This document shows positions 57,501-64,000 of a DNA stretch of 64,000 nucleotides, in pieces. This DNA comes from Haliclona indistincta. Taxonomy: Eukaryota > Porifera > Demospongiae > Haplosclerida > Chalinidae. Numbering within the stretch: position 1 is the first letter of the stretch; every line of letters starts with the position of its first letter. The notes under the pieces were generated by a model. That model was not told the DNA's origin and ran no database searches. It saw nothing but the letters and a program-made list of their open reading frames with translations. The DNA lies in the NCBI GenBank assembly GCA_964017065.1, contig OZ024789.1, forward strand, positions 6,886,191-6,950,190, read 5' to 3'. Made by a program: the position numbers and the translations under genes.

Positions 57501-59929
57501 CTTTAGTTGCACTTTCTTGGGCTTTTCGTGTAATAAAGTTACGTAACACTAATGAATCCTTATAAGTCTTAATTGGAATTTGCACCTGCTACACACAAGT
57601 GTCTGGGGTAACGTTAGACGAGGGAGACAATCTACGAAGGCGAAAACGTCTAGACAGCAGGCCGAGTAGCAAAACATAGACTCTTGCCTTCTCTAGTCGG
57701 GAGGCAGACGAAAACATCTTTCCCCTTGACAAACTCAGTAATAGCAAGAAGCTGATTGTCTGTCAGACTTTCATAACCGATGCTAACAAATGCAGCTCTG
57801 ATTGTACGGTCAAGAACGTCAGGCAAAAGACTACAGTCATATCTAGGTATCTTCAACGCCAACATTCTATTGATGTGGTTTGTATTACGTAACAGTTGGC
57901 CTTCTGACCAATCAGATTCTTTCCCAGACATTCCGGGGAAGATATTACTTCCTGGCCCAAGAAAATCGACTAAAGTCACCAGACCCTCTCTCGCGATAGG
58001 CGAGGGTGTGGTCTGGGGACGAGACTAAGTGAGGACATCGACATGGATAGGAGGTTGGGTGACACACCCACAATACCGTAAAGAGCTCTTACAAGGACAC
58101 GTAGCTTTAGAAAGCCATGGATTAGCAAGGGGGGGGTCACCTAGTATCAACCCGTGTCCAGATCCGCGACCGGGATCAAGATCCAATCAATCAATCAAGG
58201 TGTTTTTTTGTGCGTGATCAAGCAATCAAGATGACGGCTTCGGAGTCGATCAAAGGATCAAGATAAAATCAAACAAACTCAATTTTTACTTTAAATTACG
58301 ATTTTAACTCACTGCTATGACAATTTTACGTTGTCTAGCTGTATTGAAATAATTATTTGGCTGCTGTCGGCGGTGACACACCAGGATACACGCTGTTAGC
58401 AACGCAATATGGCGGAGGGGTGTGTCTAAGTCAAAGTAATAATTATTAATGGGCGGAGCGTACGTACTTATCATGCATTACGTCAGTAGTATGACGACAT
58501 CATATCAGTGACGAAGTCTCGCGCGTTAACTAAGTGTTAGTCTAACTGTGCAATAGAGCGTATCGCTGTAGTACTGCATCTAAAGAGCAGGGAGGCTGGA
58601 CCAACCGTCAAAAAGGTTTGGCGTTTCAGTAAGGAGAACGTTAGCAGTTATGTAGACGAGCTCTTCTGCGTCTCTGTTAGCCATTTTTAGCAGTACAGCC
58701 GTATCAGCTATCATTACTTATTATGCTACAGCTAAGCACGGTGATTTTGTGTTTGGTTTTTGCTTGTCTGGTGCAGTGCAGTATTAGTACTATAACCGCG
58801 CAAGTGCGCTCCGGCTCCCAAATGAAGGAAGGAGGAGCGTAAGCGCGCACGTGCGCGACCAAGATCAAGGGATCAAAGTCTGAAATCTGCAACGATCAAG
58901 CGATCAAGGCCCGATTTGGGACGATCAAGGTCTTGATCCCGGTCGCGGATCTGGACACGGGTTGATACTAGGTGACCCCCCCTTGATTAGCCGCTCGAGC
59001 AAGGCTTGTCAGCATAGAAAACGTCTTCATAGGACTATAAATTCAGTGAAGAAGCTGCAGAGAGTTTTTTCGTGGAAACTAAGACATAAACAAGCGTGTT
59101 TTTTGACGACACACACACACATACACAGACGGACACAAACGCATAACCCTCGCGCATACTGCGCACGGGTAACAACCAGTACAAATAATATAGTACCACA
59201 ATCAATCATGTTAGACACTGTCACACACACTAAATCTATTCACTGCAAACCATTACGTTTTATGCCAATGCATCTTTTTTAGTGTTGTTCCTATACAGTA
59301 TTTTGCCTATACAGTCCTATACCGATAGTATAGGCACACATTATCGCCGATACAGATACAGTTTGCGTATGTGCAAAACCAAAAATGTGATCGAAATGGC
59401 TACAGAAGTCCCATTTTGGAGGCACTTTAGATCAACCTGGAGAGTTCAATATTGTCCCACTGGCATAGCTATTGATGCAAATGGTATCTCTGTTGAAAAG
59501 AGAAACAGGATTGTATCTGAAAAAGTGGAAATGCTACAGTTTTGGAAGAAGAACTTGCAGATACTGAATTTTGAGTATTGACTTTTAAAATATAGGCGCC
59601 TATACAGATACAGGTACCAGTATAGGTACAACACTAATTTTTTTTAACAGCTAGTGTCTGTGAGCTCTTTTTGGTAAGCCTGGTATACATACATGTAACT
59701 ACAACACAACATGGCTCTCAATTTACCTTTTCTCTTTACTAATTGTCTTTCTGAACTAGCAAACAAGAGATACCTCACCATATCTTGTACCTAAACAACA
59801 GTAACATCCTAATTAATGTATTCTCTACTCTGTTACTCCTACCTTTCTTTTCTGCTCATCCGTGCTCATTGAATTCCACACTCTCTGCTCTTTGTTCAGT
59901 TTTTGAGAGGGCCCAGGTTGATCTGACAT
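45507..59929 (-). CDS. NSMCE3: NSMCE3 (MAGE family), subunit of the SMC5/6 complex
   Basis: Nine exons join in phase to 234 aa: 59843-59929, 59727-59790, 57099-57178, 56501-56601, 46760-46845, 46416-46461, 46187-46252, 46011-46125 and 45507-45566. The MAGE homology domain starts QDMVRYLLFASSERQLVKRK. It continues with VFNKIFDEANKELQSVFGLV and VYIIVNQL, then YGLLSVILSLIMMRPEGTIK, ALWKTLKRLGFCLE, GRFIDQGYLE and HEYSWGQRAHQEVDKKQLLS. It ends HEDDASRWERQFADLV. Both winged-helix units are present. NSMCE3 pairs with the RING protein NSMCE1 and NSMCE4 to regulate SMC5/6 in DNA repair. Non-mammalian animals usually have one MAGE gene, so this is probably the single ancestral type. Intron 4 (46846-56500, 9655 bp) holds three receptor genes on the opposite strand; intron 2 (57179-59726) holds nested transposons. 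Confidence 0.93.
46977..48125 (+). CDS. Orphan 7TM receptor 1 (rhodopsin-like), intronless
   Basis: 382 aa with seven hydrophobic segments. The N-terminus has sequons (NCT, NET, NLT). TM1 has FANGLVLLLVAY, TM2 SVVVADILLILFYH with the conserved Asp, and TM3 ends VGTIALDKFLTVRF, so DRY reads DKF. TM4 has the family Trp (TVWLLPAVLVL). The second extracellular loop has the cysteine pattern CLPSCKEILPC, and TM6 contains ITSLPIYIVIL. TM7 reads STFIDPLVLMRNQDFR, that is DPxxM where class A has NPxxY. These features place it near rhodopsin-class receptors, but I know no named group. The ligand is unknown. It is the first of three related genes in the NSMCE3 intron and the most divergent of them. Confidence 0.85.
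   Translation: MMEIGVELDSSNCTILNETTDVLTTYNLTETFPAALVIHACFVFLVIIGSLFANGLVLLLVAYDKRLQYRSILASLSVVVADILLILFYHVPTFASTVSRGWGFGDGDIGRNSCHAFSIISNYIIYVRWVAVGTIALDKFLTVRFPFRYLNHSKILLVVLTATVWLLPAVLVLPITPFTDSNFRGNVPTCLPSCKEILPCGIILTALVSLSVIWGAVLPSVYYTWMYYRGRKLKTVTHLGRLSVQLSTGAVIEQPIAVSDQQTREKRAFLTLFLLYISVLITSLPIYIVILTRRADRCAFFSIPIYVQFGISGVFLLSTFIDPLVLMRNQDFRQAMKKLFQCKSKTVVNPVPQTNPLATSNKLTPERTSENLLKNGYTTASL
48384..49412 (+). CDS. Orphan 7TM receptor 2 (rhodopsin-like), intronless
   Basis: 342 aa, 259 bp after receptor 1 and on the same strand. It starts MNGSCNLT with two sequons. Landmarks are VVLNSYVLLLILKF (TM1), SVVVTDLLLGFTYILPA (TM2), LIALDRFFYILFPLSY (TM3 end, DRF), VAWIIPISFNIL (TM4) and loop-2 cysteines CAVNCGPNEVC. 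TM6 has FIAFLIANIPVYVVSIL. TM7 has MLNVLDPIIIMRNRDFRKAS, again DPxxM. Much closer to receptor 3 than to receptor 1, which suggests a local duplication. The C-tail is short and serine-rich. The ligand and G protein are unknown. Confidence 0.87.
   Translation: MNGSCNLTEQQEEYTSLVDAGYCTVPEWVIIVEQIFLGFVAVASVVLNSYVLLLILKFKFLRYRAMIVTISVVVTDLLLGFTYILPALINASFRDWVFGGRLGCIIIGFIVFYFLGVRWMVMGLIALDRFFYILFPLSYVRWSKPFTIILTIVAWIIPISFNILTFFELEEFDFRPGFSHCAVNCGPNEVCSRFVSTIFALQLAVGAILPTILYTIMYIYSRAKQQHIKMGTFVGESKRRRSVISLPVVWAKRDLNATFTFLLVFIAFLIANIPVYVVSILRPIAPDLYSQIPLWSMFLIVNLFYMLNVLDPIIIMRNRDFRKASGKLFCRKNNLRYSSSSS
49413..49561. other. Receptor 2 3' flank
   Basis: Short AT-rich stretch without recognisable features. 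Confidence 0.3.
49562..50040. repeat. Element family B, copy 2, with a MITE nested in it
   Basis: Ends GACAGCGCATCCGAGGATCT and, inverted, AGATCCGATTGGATGCGATG match copy 1 at 42150-42600. At its centre (49618-49762) is a MITE with ends CAGTGAAACCTGCTTAA and TTAAAACAGGTTTCACT. Beyond 49856 are two GTGGGATTCCATTATGAG repeats, the inverse of the repeats beside copy 1. Confidence 0.75.
49618..49762. repeat. CAGTGAAACC-family MITE, nested copy
   Basis: 145-bp element with inverted ends CAGTGAAACCTG / CAGGTTTCACT inserted at a TA in family-B copy 2. A sister copy is at 62270-62415. Confidence 0.82.
50041..50692. other. NSMCE3 intron sequence with possible LTR scrap
   Basis: Around 50328-50375, TGTGTTATTATTTATAATTAGCACACTGTAG resembles TGTGTTATTATTAGCACACTGTAG at 53144-53170. 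This could be the start of a decayed LTR pair around the Gypsy remnant. Otherwise AT-rich and featureless. Confidence 0.35.
50693..51000. repeat. Repeat family A, inverted and internally deleted copy
   Basis: The reverse complement matches family A in order. It runs from ACGTGGGTTATTACCC / GGGTTATGCGTCTGTGTCCG at the left to CTGTTGCAGTAATGCTGGAG and AGAACTCTAGTA at the right. A middle part is missing. Confidence 0.8.
51078..51606. mobile_element. Non-autonomous element with long terminal inverted repeats
   Basis: GGTGGACTCAGTATAATGTA plus TTGTCTAAGCA at the left is exactly inverted at the right (TGCTTAGACAATACATTATA plus CTGAGTCCACC). No meaningful ORF in its 529 bp. Confidence 0.85.
51607..52401. 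other. NSMCE3 intron sequence, nothing recognised
   Basis: Low-complexity, AT-rich. A short ORF at 51809-51991 has no family features. Confidence 0.3.
52402..52458. repeat. Short hairpin element
   Basis: GCCTCGAACCAGGCTCTTTT is matched inverted by AAAAAGAGTCTGGTTCAAGGC. The motif resembles the ends of the nested element at 38670-39292 (TACCCAGGCTCTTTT). Confidence 0.65.
52488..53136 (+). pseudogene. Internally deleted Ty3/Gypsy retrotransposon (gag joined to integrase tail)
   Basis: The first frame (52488 to about 52787) reads WTSWKHRFDCYRVVSGLDTK, then INILIYCMGDDEEDIL and FDSHFNPRKHVILK, a Gypsy-type gag. A shifted frame from about 52780 reads KENYNSHHGAKEQRPL, GEMVWLPDRNQGGRV and EYRRNGRDILPIPED, the C-terminal end of a Gypsy integrase. 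Protease, reverse transcriptase, RNase H and the integrase core are all missing between them. A possible 3' LTR start (TGTGTTATTATTAGCACACTGTAG) follows at 53144. Confidence 0.75.
53137..54472. other. NSMCE3 intron sequence, nothing firm
   Basis: Possible LTR remnant at 53144-53345. The remainder shows no recognisable gene or repeat. Confidence 0.3.
54473..54989. mobile_element. Element with GGGGCGAGCCTGAGCGAG ends and Helitron-like coding repeats
   Basis: The left end GGGGCGAGCCTGAGCGAG is matched inverted at the right (CTCGCTCAGGCTCGCCCC). The interior has about four diverged tandem units of 60-80 bp around GAGCATGAGCGACGT. Read on plus, they give EHERR / AETEEQ / LQQMR repeats, such as HKRRGAETEEQGGDRLQQMR, a pattern I associate with the N-terminal region of invertebrate Helitron-type proteins. 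All frames are broken. Confidence 0.6.
54990..55196. promoter_or_regulatory. Upstream region of receptor 3
   Basis: Contains CGTACGTGCACGTACGTG near 55088, a short palindromic CGTACGTG run. No core promoter element assigned. Confidence 0.3.
55197..56300 (+). CDS. Orphan 7TM receptor 3 (rhodopsin-like), intronless
   Basis: 367 aa from the first ATG (MDDNSSCEFEVNMTNLVERP, with NSS and NMT sequons). Landmarks are LAGNSFILLLIARH (TM1), LSAVITDLLLVVVFHLPALI (TM2), MAVIALDRFFYIIYSLTYDN (TM3 end), INAWIMPFILHIP (TM4) and loop-2 cysteines CTIDCGHDLKC. TM6 has FVALLATNIPVYALTIM. TM7 has LSNLLDPLLIMRNRDFRKVI, DPxxM again. Intracellular loop 3 is longer than in receptor 2. It is clearly a paralogue of receptor 2, now 5.8 kb apart with transposon debris between. 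Signalling through G proteins is likely from fold; the ligand is unknown. Confidence 0.88.
   Translation: MDDNSSCEFEVNMTNLVERPYCSTSEWVLVLQSIFLAATVVGSLAGNSFILLLIARHRSLRYRSINVCLSAVITDLLLVVVFHLPALISVAAKRWVFGDIGCTITGFIAFYLIYVRWMSMAVIALDRFFYIIYSLTYDNWSKPFLIALTINAWIMPFILHIPSIFGYGTFSFRPGFSQCTIDCGHDLKCYEMFVAGFSIQFLVGAILPTSLYLAMYAISWTKRRKRIIMGTSLQPVNENGSNTNILSGQSLDQPLQSHGFNFWSKREIHALVTFLLVFVALLATNIPVYALTIMRRGFAVQYQRVPIWVHFIIIDLFYLSNLLDPLLIMRNRDFRKVIVQMFQKLISSFRSNNKMRRPSVVKQETKQ
57449..58027. mobile_element. Element with TAGTCTCGTCCCCAGACC ends carrying a RecQ-like helicase piece
   Basis: It has long inverted ends: TAGTCTCGTCCCCAGACCAC, continued by the CCTCGCCTATCGCGAGAG run, with the exact inverse at the right. 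The flanks AGTGAGGAA (57440-57448) and AGTGAGGAC (58028-58036) form an 8-9 bp target duplication; copy 24426-24936 shows the empty site. It carries the helicase fragment on minus. Confidence 0.9.
57650..57979 (-). pseudogene. RecQ-type helicase N-terminal fragment in a transposon
   Basis: The 109-aa ORF contains AAFVSIGYESLTDNQLLAI and EFVKGKDVFVCLPTREGKSL, the Q-motif region and Walker A of RecQ-like helicases. The usual TGxGKS reads TREGKS, so ATP binding would be impaired. The rest of the helicase is absent because the transposon end follows. Such RecQ-like genes are common inside invertebrate transposons. Confidence 0.75.
58126..58985. mobile_element. 860-bp element with over 50-bp terminal inverted repeats and ATTAG duplication
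   Basis: It starts CAAGGGGGGGGTCACCTAGT and then ATCAACCCGTGTCCAGATCC; the right end is the inverse. ATTAG flanks both sides (58121-58125, 58986-58990). The ends contain GATCAAG repeats. No ORF, so it is non-autonomous. Confidence 0.88.
59280..59636. mobile_element. hAT-like non-autonomous element
   Basis: Ends are TAGTGTTGTTCCTATAC and, inverted, GTATAGGTACAACACTA, next to T-runs on both sides that could be the duplication. The interior contains an open stretch without recognisable domains. Confidence 0.7.
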
Positions 59930-59970
59930 ACTGTAATGTGAATACAACTATTATAATACTAAAAAGGAAC

Positions 59971-60155
59971 TACCGTATAGCAGAAAATTTTCGTGGGAGA
60001 AAATTTTCGCGAATGCGCGCGATAGAGCATTTCGCGAATCAGTGCTATTGCCCTATCTTTTTCAACAGAAAACAAGACATTCACGGATAATATTTTCGCG
60101 AATAGCCTGTAATTCGCGAAAATTTTCTCCCGCGAAACTTTCCCGCTATACGGTA
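59971..60155. repeat. TACCGTATAGC-family MITE, GCGGG subtype
   Basis: TACCGTATAGCAGAAAATTTTC at the left and GAAACTTTCCCGCTATACGGTA at the right. Rich in TTTCGCGAA. Just upstream of the NSMCE3 start codon, so it may sit in its promoter. Confidence 0.8.
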
Positions 60156-61189
60156 TGATTAATTTTAAAAATAAAGCTTCTGCATTTTATTAGTGTGATG
60201 TAATGATTCAACTAGTACATTCAATCAAGGACGTATAGGGCGAGCCTGAGCTGATTTATGAAAATCAGTGCCAGCAGCAAGCAACTTGCACACTGACAAC
60301 ATACATATGCAACGGGCCAACGGCAAGATTCTTGTTTACCGAGAGCCCTCTAGTTTTAGAACAATCTTCTCCAGCGTGCTAACGCATAGCTGCCTCACAC
60401 AATAGCCAAGCTGAAACATCTCTGTCCATGTCTGTCATCAAGCCAGCTTATATCGCTATAACTCACGTATCAAGAGTTAATCAAGCTCCAGAGATACCGT
60501 TGACTGTATTCTCACTCCCATGTGCAGTAATGGGCGTCATAATACCGGTTGTCAGCTGGCACATGCATCATGTGCTATTGATTGAATAGGAGTTTTCTAA
60601 TTCTTGCGAACATTGGGGCGACAAGTGCACCCCGTGAAAGATACTGACATGAGGTGTTTTCCTAAAGGTGCTATTTTTTGGCCAGAAATATGAATAAAAC
60701 ACTATTATTATCATGCCATAGCTCTTGCCATAAAGCACTGAAACGACCTGACTTTTTCTACTAACACACAATTTTAAGTACGGAAAACAATTTTTAATAG
60801 GAAGCGTTACGTACACCAATTCAAAATTGCTTTATACCTCTGTTACATGTATAAAGTACTTTATTCATTTATGCAATAATTATAGGAATTGCCTCATTTG
60901 TAGACCAAGCTGTACGCTAGTTCAAAGGAACTGGTATGATAATTATGTGAGGTACGTACGTTACCTGATTGAATTCAACACTTTGAAATAATGTATGTAC
61001 ATGTATCTACAGTATTCACAATTTACCTAGTGTCCATTTCTCTCTGTAGCAATGTTTCTCTACCTAAAAACACAAATGCCATAATTTATAAATCTAAACT
61101 GTTTTTGCTTACCTCGAGTCGCGCTCTTCCGCTCTGTAAATTACACATGTGAAAGGGGCGTAGTCTTATTCCATGAATACTTATCGAAA
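60156..61189. promoter_or_regulatory. Divergent intergenic region NSMCE3 / DNAJC2
   Basis: About 1 kb without a recognisable gene; the DNAJC2 promoter must lie at its right end. A GGGCGAGCCTGAGCTGAT piece near 60238 resembles the end of the element at 54473-54989. Short ORFs such as 60568-60819 (minus) show no family features. Confidence 0.35.
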
Positions 61190-64000
61190 ATGGCTGCTGC
61201 CCTCGTGGACTCTAGATCTTCTGGAGCGTCTCTCTCGGGTGCGTGTAATACTCGCCTTTTGGTAATACCAATTTTTGGGTATAATTATTATAGTACCGAC
61301 GTGGCTGAGGTATGAACCTGTAGGACGGTGCTACTGTGATCACATAGTTCTGGTAGTAGAAGGATTAGAGACAACAGCACGTGACTACCACTCAAGACAA
61401 GAGTACACTAGAACTGATACAAACTGTAGCAGTAGTGAAGAAGATGACGAGGAATTAAATCTAATGAAATTAGATCCAGGACAATGGAAGGTAATTGTAT
61501 TATGCATAAAAGTGGTAAAGGTATAAATCAGGGTAACTGGACACACTTACGGTTGTCAAAGTACCGTATAGCGGGAAAATTTTGCAGATTACAGGCTATT
61601 TGTGAAAATATTATCCGCGAATGTGTTGTTTTTTGTTGACAAAGATAGGGCAATGCTCTATCTCACGCATTCTCGAAAATTTCCTGTTATACGGTAGCAT
61701 GCTTGTTTTTAGTACAGCAGAAGAATGACTATATAGCAAAACACCAGCATACTGGAACTTATCTGACACTATCTGTCAGCAAAGTTAACACGCACGATTA
61801 ATTATGCAACTAATTTTTTTTTGCATTTTGGTATACGGGGTAATTTTTCTGACACCTAGCTGAATATCGCCCTTGCCGATCTAACAGCATCTTGCGTCAT
61901 ATTTCATCAAGTCTACAACTCATGTTGGTACTGTTTCTCTTGTATTGATGCTCGACAAGGCTACTAAAAGAACTCAACAATTTGATAATACAAGGCTGAA
62001 GTGTTTTCACAGATACTCAATATAAATCGTTGCTATTAACAAAGAACAAATGATCTGCTGTAGTATTTTTTATTACTCTGTGATAGCCTGATGGTATAGC
62101 TATAACAAGAATGGCTTACTGCAGTTGCTGGCCCTTTTGCAGCGAAGCAGAACTCAACTGTCTGAAATTACCCATGTCTGGAAATCTGATTGGCTTGCAA
62201 TCTGATTTGAATTTTATTATCATGCGTACACCACAGAAGATATTTTTCGAGAGTACAAGGCACAAATATAGTGAAACCTGTCTTAAAGACCACTTGTGTA
62301 ATAAGACCACCTCCATATTAAGGTGGTCCACATTTTTCGATCATTCTATACATGATTTTATGTAGGCACTCTGGCCACAAAGTTTGGTGGGTGGTCTTAT
62401 GAAGCAGGTTTCACTGTACAAAGCAATATTTCAGGCAATGATTATTACTTTATTACTTCAAAGCAGCTGTGGTCTTGGCTTTGAATGTACATTTTGCACA
62501 CGTACAGGAACAAGATCACTACTCTCTTCTAGGACTAGGAAAGATTCGTTATTGTGCTTCACCAAAAGAAATCAGAAAAGCTTGTAAGTAGCTGTAACTG
62601 TACAGATAACACTATTTTGAAATCATTTTTGGTATTCTCAATTAACTTATAATTTTGGTCCTAGGGTTTGAAAATATTTCATGATTAGTTATTTCTTCTG
62701 TCTTTGTGAGGAAGCTATATTAGTAGTTCATTGATATTTTGCTCTTGTGTGTCATGATAATTGCCGAGCGCCTTAGCGCGAGGCATTTGATCGCGTAGTA
62801 CAGTTTCGAAATTGTATGTTTGTATGTATATATATATATATGTCACGTTTTGGAACCCGCGGGGTCTACTTGACGTTCTTTCATAAACACTACGTTCTTT
62901 AATAACCATCCATTAAAATGGACGACAGCGATTTGCCCAGAGACAGCGATTCGTCAGACTCACTCGTCAGCACTACCGCCGATGCTTTAGCAAGATCCAG
63001 GGCTTTGGCACGGGAGAGAAAGCGCAGGTGTAGAAGAGTTAATTATAGGTAATATGCCTATTGGTCTCATCACTGCGCGAGGCAAATTCATGCTGTAAGT
63101 ATACCTAGTAATTTATGGATGCATGCGGCTGGATGCATGTGAAGTTTATCTGCAATTTTCTTGCTACACGTAATCACTGATTAGTGTTTTTGATATTGCT
63201 TTCAATATGCAAATCAGGTTTGCAGTTGTCTGTCACCTTGAAGTTAATTTTTGATTGCTGTCGCAAGTTGCATAACTTTTTTCTCTCTGATAGTCATAAG
63301 TAATAGTGATTGTCTCATCGCAGCGTGCACTGTTATTTGTTACAAACTCTACATTTAGCTTTTGTCATTAATTTTATTCTACCTGTTTACCAGACCAGCA
63401 GAAAGTATTAGCTCATCATCCTGACAAACAGTCTTCAAAGGAGGATACTCATTTTAAATGCATACAAATAGGTAAGTTGTTATATCTTGGATCTAGCATG
63501 TACAACATAGCGTAATTTCTATTTGTATGTATTGTACATGACAATCTTTAATTTTTGTAGCTTACGAAATCCTCAGTAATCCCAAGAGAAGAAAGGCGTA
63601 CGATAGTGTTGATCCTACTTTTGATGGTGCAGTTCCTACTCAATGTACTCACTCCAGAGATAATTTTTTTGAAGTCTTTGGACCTGCATTTGATGAGAAT
63701 TCTCGGTGAGTAACATAAGCTCGTTTTGGTCTGTGGTTTCATCTTGGGCGTGAAGTGTTAAACATCTGTTTCATTTCCTATCCACTTCAATACTCATGAT
63801 GATGGCTCTATACATGTGTGCCTTCATCCCTCAGAAGTGATTAGTGCTGCTCACATTACTAAACGGGCGAGTACCCGAATAATTAGAGCACACAATAAAA
63901 AGACACTCAATCAACATTTTCATGATTCTTTTTCAAATATCTGCATTCAGTGACTTTGCACAGCATATGTATTACACATGTGGCTGGCCATATAGCACTT
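61190..64000 (+). CDS. DNAJC2: DNAJC2 (zuotin/MPP11), 5' part, continues past window
   Basis: Exons 61190-61238, 61294-61490, 62508-62583, 63394-63471 and 63561-63705 join in phase; the last has a GTGAGT donor, so the gene runs off the right edge. The start MAAALVDSRSS is the first ATG after a stop. The N-terminal region has YEPVGRCYCDHI and an acidic patch SSSEEDDEELNLMKLDPGQW, as in animal DNAJC2. The J domain follows: EQDHYSLLGLGKIRYCASPK, QQKVLAHHPDKQ with the essential HPD, and AYEILSNPKRRKAYDSVDPT. Then RDNFFEVFGPAFDENSR starts the zuotin homology domain. DNAJC2 and HSPA14 form the ribosome-associated complex that helps nascent chains fold; the SANT part lies beyond the window. Introns 2 and 3 carry MITEs and a repeat-borne ORF. 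Confidence 0.95.
61562..61696. repeat. TACCGTATAGC-family MITE, GCGGG subtype, short copy
   Basis: TACCGTATAGCGGGAAAATTTT at the left, TTCCTGTTATACGGTA at the right, in DNAJC2 intron 2. Confidence 0.8.
62270..62415. repeat. CAGTGAAACC-family MITE, second copy
   Basis: AGTGAAACCTGTCTTAAAGAC at the left and GCAGGTTTCACT at the right; the interior has AAGACCACC/GGTGGTCTT pairs like the nested copy at 49618-49762. In DNAJC2 intron 2. Confidence 0.82.
62918..63052 (+). other. Short ORF in DNAJC2 intron 3, possibly transposon-borne
   Basis: A 44-codon ORF, MDDSDLPRDSDSSDSLVSTT, then a basic SRALARERKRRCRR. It ends near an AG|GTAATA donor, so it could be a first coding exon of a mobile element. 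No family recognised; low confidence. Confidence 0.3.

Larger units (their letters stand above)
57218..59172. repeat. Repeat family A, copy split by two transposon insertions
   Basis: It matches 24426-24936 in three blocks (about 57218-57448, 58028-58125, 58986-59172). The interruptions are the elements at 57449-58027 and 58126-58985. It lies in NSMCE3 intron 2. Confidence 0.9.

Noticed and set aside
1..64000. tRNA or rRNA genes
   Set aside because: I looked for B-box-like GGTTCGA/AATC patterns in cloverleaf context and for rRNA cores by eye and found none that hold; a covariance search could still find one.
1..64000. Prokaryotic operon or phage region
   Set aside because: Spliced genes, poly(A) signals and animal-specific families throughout exclude it.

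Overview
The window is nuclear DNA from an animal, most likely a demosponge. The genes are vertebrate-like but split by many very short introns (often 45-60 bp, GT..AG). The DNA is AT-rich, inverted-repeat MITEs are frequent, there is a sponge-style death-domain gene, and there is a tandem set of intronless 7TM receptors with no close named family. The sponge assignment is inference from gene style. The animal assignment rests on conserved proteins that I reassembled exon by exon with matching splice phases.

Layout, left to right. (1) 47-2540, minus: CFAP92/KIAA1257-like gene, open at the left edge. It is head-to-head with COX16 (2845-3150, plus). (2) 3239-4203, plus: unrecognised 262-aa gene. 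4515-5749, plus: death-domain protein with an unknown tail. (3) 6147-8132, minus: MICOS subunit MIC19/25 (CHCHD3/6). It is head-to-head, 99 bp apart, with an intronless CBM48-esterase gene (8232-9428, plus). (4) 9655-28613, plus: complete 34-exon cytosolic alpha-mannosidase MAN2C1 (1075 aa). Its introns 2 and 3 (about 10 kb between exons 2 and 4) are packed with decayed hAT, BEL/Pao and SWIM-domain fragments, a THAP ORF, MITEs and an old tandem repeat. Intron 11 is mostly a 34-bp minisatellite whose unit carries the exon-11 splice donor. (5) 28771-31128, minus: TBC1D30-type Rab-GAP. It is convergent with MAN2C1 and divergent from a small type I membrane protein (31476-32420, plus) with an ITIM-like tail motif. 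(6) 32790-45352, minus: PXK (PX domain, pseudokinase, WH2 tail), 16 exons. An intact Crypton-type tyrosine recombinase element and its internally deleted partner lie in its last intron. (7) 45507-59929, minus: NSMCE3/MAGE, a subunit of the SMC5/6 complex. Its fourth intron (9.65 kb) contains three intronless GPCR genes on the plus strand (46977-48125, 48384-49412, 55197-56300), plus Gypsy- and Helitron-like remnants. Its second intron holds a transposon with two other transposons inserted in it. (8) 61190-63705 and beyond, plus: 5' part of DNAJC2 (zuotin/MPP11), running off the right edge.

The genes are not an operon or one pathway. They are a mix of mitochondrial (COX16, MIC19), trafficking (TBC1D30, PXK), glycan-degradation (MAN2C1), genome-maintenance (NSMCE3) and ribosome-associated chaperone (DNAJC2) housekeeping genes, with lineage-specific receptors between them. 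Close divergent pairs suggest shared promoters. Most of the non-coding DNA that I can explain is transposon-derived. All family assignments are from memory of the families; no searches were run.
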